Origin: CAZJBS01 sp964544475
Lineage (GTDB): Bacteria > CLD3 > SB21
Assembly: GCA_964544475.1 (NCBI GenBank)
Contig: CAZJBS010000007.1
Location: forward strand, 1-64,000
Direction of reading: 5' to 3'
DNA: 64,000 nucleotides
Shown: positions 60,297-64,000 of the stretch, in pieces
How the letters are laid out: every line of letters begins with the position of its first letter
Position numbering within the stretch: position 1 is the first letter of the stretch
Notes under the pieces: generated by a model
What the model saw: only the letters and a program-made list of their open reading frames with translations
The model's database searches: none
Told to the model about the DNA's origin: nothing
Made by a program: the position numbers and the translations under genes

Positions 60297-62254
60297 GGCG
60301 TGTTCTTTTTTGGCGCAACAAGTTCAAAATAGGTCACATCGGCTTCCGGATCATGGCGTTTCTCCCGGAGCCGGATTTCCCCGAAAAAGGACGCTTTTTC
60401 GAGGGCATTGATGAAATTCAGTAAATGGACGTCGGCGAAAAACACGTCCAGATAAACGGCCCCTCGTACACGGAAGGCCATGGAGTCGCCGCTCGTGGCC
60501 GTCACCATGCCGTTGTTCTTCATGCGGGCCTGGCTTTCCAGACGCCGCCGTTCGATCTCGTTGAAGGACTGCCCCCAACTCACCCGGTCGATCACAATTT
60601 CTTTTGGCGTGACGGCGCTCAATATTCGCATGACGGACGCCATGGTCGAATCCGGCTGTGTTTCTTTCCTGAGGACACTCTCAGCGGCCTGCCATCGCCT
60701 GTATTGACGGTTGAGATCCTCATAAACCTGGCGGCGTTCGTTCATCGCATCCAACGAGGCGCTCATCCGGTCGCGAATTCCCTCCACGTCCAGTTTTCGG
60801 CGTTGCAGCAAAAAAGCCGTCGTGCCGATGGTGATGAGAAGCACCAGAAGGCCGGTGACCGCCCTGGATACCGTGCGTCGATATCGCCATTCCGTCTTCA
60901 GGTTTTCAGGGAGAAAACTGAAATCTGAAGAGCGGGATAGCGCCGAGCCGATGGTGTCCGCCATGGATGTATCCATCGCACGTCCTGACTTGTCGTCCGG
61001 ACCGGCCATCGTGAGGAATTCCATCTTATGACCGATTTCCGTTTCCAAATACTGGCGGAGGCCCTTCAAACGACGGCCATTTCCGGTCAACCAGATCCGG
61101 TCGAATTGGTCTGCCTTGAATTGCTCCCTGTAGTAATCCATCGACAGCCGGATTTCCGACAATAGCTTTTCGGCCACCGGACGCATCATTACACCGACTT
61201 CCGCATAAGGTATGTCGTGCGGCGTTTTCTCTTCGGATGATTCGGGGGCCAGACCGACTTCCCTTTTGACAGACTCGGCCTCGCTTTCGCTCAGTGTGTG
61301 GGAGGACTGACCCACAAAAATCGTCTGCGTCAGCGCCTTCGTGAAGTGACGCCCGCCGGTCGGAATTTCGCGGGCGAACTGCAGAGACCCGTTGCCGTAG
61401 AACGTCACATGCGTACTATCCAGTCCGATATCCACCACACACCGGACACCTCCGGTTTCAGGCAGCAGCCGCACGAGATTCCATTGCGCCACCGGTCGGA
61501 TGATCAACTTTGCGGCCAGGATCCCGGCCCGGTCAAGTATGGCGAGATGACGTTTGATCGACTCTTCCTTGACGGCGACGACCATGACATGGAATTCATT
61601 GTCGGCTTTATCTTCATCCAGGATGACATAGTGTAACACCGTAGGAGCGTCGTTGAAAAAATGAAGTTCCTTTTTGTTTTTCCACAGAAGGGCGTCGTGA
61701 ATCTCTTTTTTTGACACTTTCGGTATCCGCAGGAGACGGATATTCATGTCGTGACCGGGCAAAATCGACGACACCGGCGCCGGGCCCGCTTTCAGGCGGC
61801 GCATAATCTGCTTCAGCCGTTGCGACACCATCAGGACATCCTCGGCCGCTCCCGGCTCCAACGGTTCTTCAATGGTGGCCATCACGTCCTGTCGCCGGCC
61901 CCACCGCCGGACTTTGGCGGCACGTATCGCGCTATTGGTGATTTCCAATCCCACCGTCGTGCGGGCAGCCATCCGCTGCCACCACGCCAATCCACCCGCG
62001 GGCGCGAGATCCGTTTCCGGACAGTCGGCATCCAATGGATTGGAAATCATCGGTCTCTCTTCAACCGGAGCCCGTTTCAGTTCCTGCTCATGAGCGGCAA
62101 GAAATTCTTCCACGGTTCGGTCGGATCCGTTGGATCGGTCCTGCGATTCCTTTTCCGTTTCCTCGGAGATCCCGCCCGACACGATGGCCTTCATCAATAA
62201 CATGCTGGCCGGGTTGGCGGCCTCCGCGGTTTGGTTTCGTCGATCGTCAAACAT
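60293..62254 (-). CDS. PilM-PilN fusion protein
   Basis: 653 aa. Residues 1-88 are a polar N-terminal extension. About 95-430 is the actin-like PilM domain (TTVGLEITNSAIRAAKVRRW, RCVVDIGLDSTHVTFYGNGS, IWLTGNGRRLKGL). Then comes the short PilN cytoplasmic motif FSFLPENLKTEWRYRR, one membrane helix at about 465-482 (TGLLVLLITIGTTAFLL), a coiled coil, and the periplasmic PilN domain to the end. In most bacteria PilM and PilN are separate proteins that bind through the same PilN N-terminal motif; here the two are joined in one chain with no stop or frameshift. The ATG overlaps the ExeA-like gene by 8 bp. Confidence 0.92.
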   Translation of the reverse strand: MFDDRRNQTAEAANPASMLLMKAIVSGGISEETEKESQDRSNGSDRTVEEFLAAHEQELKRAPVEERPMISNPLDADCPETDLAPAGGLAWWQRMAARTTVGLEITNSAIRAAKVRRWGRRQDVMATIEEPLEPGAAEDVLMVSQRLKQIMRRLKAGPAPVSSILPGHDMNIRLLRIPKVSKKEIHDALLWKNKKELHFFNDAPTVLHYVILDEDKADNEFHVMVVAVKEESIKRHLAILDRAGILAAKLIIRPVAQWNLVRLLPETGGVRCVVDIGLDSTHVTFYGNGSLQFAREIPTGGRHFTKALTQTIFVGQSSHTLSESEAESVKREVGLAPESSEEKTPHDIPYAEVGVMMRPVAEKLLSEIRLSMDYYREQFKADQFDRIWLTGNGRRLKGLRQYLETEIGHKMEFLTMAGPDDKSGRAMDTSMADTIGSALSRSSDFSFLPENLKTEWRYRRTVSRAVTGLLVLLITIGTTAFLLQRRKLDVEGIRDRMSASLDAMNERRQVYEDLNRQYRRWQAAESVLRKETQPDSTMASVMRILSAVTPKEIVIDRVSWGQSFNEIERRRLESQARMKNNGMVTATSGDSMAFRVRGAVYLDVFFADVHLLNFINALEKASFFGEIRLREKRHDPEADVTYFELVAPKKNTP

Positions 62255-63080
62255 AAGCCACCTCGCGCTGGCGGATGCTCCGCGTGACGACGTCTTCGTC
62301 GATCATATCGAGATGCTCGCCCAGACGGGTCATAAACGCCTCGTGGCAAAGGTGGATCGCCTTTCTCGGGAATCCATGACTGTATTCATACACCTGGTCG
62401 AGGGCTCTTTTTGTGAAAACACGGTGCAGCGGTTTGTCGCCCGTCCGTCGGAGACGGTGATCGATCAACCGTTCCAATTCGTCACGCGTGAAAGGTTCGA
62501 GCACAAGCGCCGACGCGATGCGATCCATGAAATTGGGCATGGAACGGATGCGTTCGGTGAATTCGAGTTGGGCCAGTATGACGACCTGGATGAGTTTGGA
62601 TGTGTTCGTCTCGAAATTCAGGAGGCCCCGAATGGCCTCCATCATCGGCGGTGTCAGCTTCTGCCCTTCATCGATGATAAGGACCGGGACTTTTTTTTCA
62701 TTAACGCCTTTGTAATACAGGTAACTCTGCAGGCTTTCTTTGATCTCCAATACGGAGGATGCGTTGTGTTTGATTTCAAAAAGCCTGGCCAGGTGACTCA
62801 GGAATTCCAGCTCGTTTTCAAACTGCGGGTCGAGAATCAGTCTGAACAGGTAATCGGGCTTATCGTGAAACAGCCTCATCAGGATGCGCCCGATGGTTGT
62901 CTTGCCCGTGCCCACGTCGCCCAGCACAAGGCTCAGACCCGACCTCAACCGGATCGCGCTTTCCAGAGACTGCAGGCAGGAGACGTGTTGTCGTGAGAAG
63001 TAAAACAATTTTGGATCCGGGGAAATCGAGAATGGATTTCGCTTCCGGCACATCGCAGCGGATTCGGGAAAACCGGTCAT
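62247..63080 (-). CDS. ExeA/MshM-like AAA ATPase
   Basis: 277 aa. AAA domain with Walker A LGDVGTGKTT, Walker B VLIIDEGQ and sensor text VVILAQLEF; N-terminus NPFSISPDPKLFYFSRQH is typical of the GspA/ExeA group. There is no membrane helix or peptidoglycan-binding domain, so this is the short form found as MshM in MSHA pilus loci. It may help place or time secretin assembly. It overlaps the GGDEF gene by 4 bp and the PilM-PilN gene by 8 bp. Confidence 0.9.
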   Translation of the reverse strand: MTGFPESAAMCRKRNPFSISPDPKLFYFSRQHVSCLQSLESAIRLRSGLSLVLGDVGTGKTTIGRILMRLFHDKPDYLFRLILDPQFENELEFLSHLARLFEIKHNASSVLEIKESLQSYLYYKGVNEKKVPVLIIDEGQKLTPPMMEAIRGLLNFETNTSKLIQVVILAQLEFTERIRSMPNFMDRIASALVLEPFTRDELERLIDHRLRRTGDKPLHRVFTKRALDQVYEYSHGFPRKAIHLCHEAFMTRLGEHLDMIDEDVVTRSIRQREVAYV

Positions 63081-64000
63081 GGCGTCACCCCGTGCTTTTC
63101 GGATTCGGCGCCCACGACGCGGTTACGGCCTTCGGCCTTTGCCCGATACAGTCCCGCGTCCGCTTTATGGATGAGTTCGTCGCTCCGCGTCGAATCGTCC
63201 GGAAAGGTCGCGACGCCGATGCTGATGGTGAGATGGCCGAGCGGCTGGGCTTCCTGGTTGAAGAAATGCGTTTCCTCGATTTTTTGGCGCAGTTTTTCGG
63301 CAATCATCATGGCCTGGGCCTTTTTCGTTTCCGGCAGTATCAGCGCAAATTCTTCACCGCCGTACCGGCATTCCATATCGCAGACCCGTGTGGTCTCGCG
63401 CAAAAGGGCTCCGACGGTTTTCAAGACCTCATCACCGGCCTGGTGGCCATTGGTGTCATTGTACGTCTTGAAGTGATCCACGTCGATCAGGACCAGAGAC
63501 ATGCTCAGGAAATGACGCAAAGAGCGCTGCATTTCCCGGTCAAGCTCTTCATTGAAGAAACGCCGGTTGTACAATCCGGTCAGGCCGTCCGTGATCGCCT
63601 GATGCTTGAAGTTGCGGTAGCTTTCATGCAGATAATTATAGACGTCGATGTGACCCAGTGTGAGACCCGCGGCATAGGCATACCGTTGGAGCAGGTCCTT
63701 GTGCTCCATGACGCGCTTACGGTCGCTCCGCCCAACCATCAGGATAGCGTTGGTCGTGGTGTGGCCTTTGTAGTTTTCGATCATCTCCTCGACATCGTCG
63801 ATGCTGACGATGGGTATCAGGAAGATGACTTCCGAATTCAGGACCTGACGAAGCTGGTGCATGTGCGCGAGGTTTCGGCTGTCCGTCCGAAGGCCGTCGT
63901 CATCGTCCACCAGAAAATAACTTTTGCGATGGTCGACCAGATCGCAATACGGCCGGTGGTCGATCCGAACGTCCAGTTCGGCGATCGAATCCAGCGAGAC
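63077..64000 (-). CDS. GAF-GGDEF diguanylate cyclase (5' end outside window)
   Basis: Open from the right edge through 307 codons to the stop. The part visible before the cyclase (VIFLIPIVSIDDVEE, then TTTNAILMVGRS and YAAGLTLGHIDVYNY) looks like the second half of a GAF domain. The GGDEF domain starts at DGLTGLYNRRFF and has the active-site motif YGGEEF and, five residues before it, the inhibitory site RVCD (RxxD). So it should be an active cyclase with product feedback. It makes cyclic di-GMP, which in other bacteria controls MSHA-type pilus extension. It overlaps the ExeA-like gene by ATGA, making it part of the pilus operon. Confidence 0.93.
   Translation of the reverse strand, partial: VSLDSIAELDVRIDHRPYCDLVDHRKSYFLVDDDDGLRTDSRNLAHMHQLRQVLNSEVIFLIPIVSIDDVEEMIENYKGHTTTNAILMVGRSDRKRVMEHKDLLQRYAYAAGLTLGHIDVYNYLHESYRNFKHQAITDGLTGLYNRRFFNEELDREMQRSLRHFLSMSLVLIDVDHFKTYNDTNGHQAGDEVLKTVGALLRETTRVCDMECRYGGEEFALILPETKKAQAMMIAEKLRQKIEETHFFNQEAQPLGHLTISIGVATFPDDSTRSDELIHKADAGLYRAKAEGRNRVVGAESEKHGVTP

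Overview
The window looks like chromosomal DNA from a free-living, GC-rich, Gram-negative bacterium, probably of the FCB superphylum outside Bacteroidota proper (an Ignavibacteria, KSB1 or Zixibacteria-like lineage). This is inference. It rests on a large exported protein ending in a NYPNPFNPST-type C-terminal sorting domain, a TonB-dependent receptor, Reg_prop/Y_Y_Y sensor kinases and a secretin-based type IV pilus. The promoters I could read are classical sigma-70 type (TTGACA, 17 bp, TATATT and close variants), not the Bacteroidota type. No prophage, insertion sequence, CRISPR array or rRNA was seen; the only RNA gene is one tRNA-Arg.

Layout, left to right. 1-1255: a DNA methyltransferase of the type III Mod kind, cut by the left edge, next to a repeat cluster and tRNA-Arg(UCU). 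1817-2206: an exported YCII protein. 2281-9075: a tightly overlapping five-gene minus-strand operon (OmpR-type regulator, TonB-dependent receptor, YfiR-like periplasmic protein, CHASE8-HAMP hybrid kinase, receiver-kinase). It is divergent from an outer-membrane protein, a lipoprotein and a dihaem cytochrome c (9268-12081). 12153-20274: a housekeeping run on the minus strand (gatC, pyrG, nadB, a THUMP-type RNA methylase, a zinc peptidase, an alpha/beta hydrolase, a DUF2892 protein). 20754-31589: a haemolysin III-like protein, a giant beta-helix/YWTD secreted protein, a Reg_prop kinase with its NarL-type regulator, small exported proteins and a membrane glycosyltransferase-like protein. 31649-36849: an unknown protein, a Nudix hydrolase, DAHP synthase, an amidohydrolase and guaB. 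36995-38607: a 1 kb block of non-coding repeats and a cytochrome c remnant. 38633-40823: ssb and zwf.

The right third is dominated by signalling. 40832-55394 holds a receiver-HD-GYP protein, a 1392-aa hybrid kinase with five PAS domains, two receivers and an Hpt domain, a four-PAS kinase, an Rcp1-like receiver and a second multi-PAS hybrid kinase. From 64000 down to 54120 runs one overlapping operon: GAF-GGDEF cyclase, ExeA/MshM-like ATPase, a PilM-PilN fusion, PilO, PilP, secretin, PilT, an NtrC-type activator and a receiver-kinase. This resembles the MSHA pilus locus joined to its own c-di-GMP and two-component control.

A composite family of interspersed palindromic repeats recurs in four intergenic regions (about 1.4-1.6, 20.5-20.7, 37.0-38.1 and 49.7-50.2 kb). 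It is the main structure that genes do not explain.
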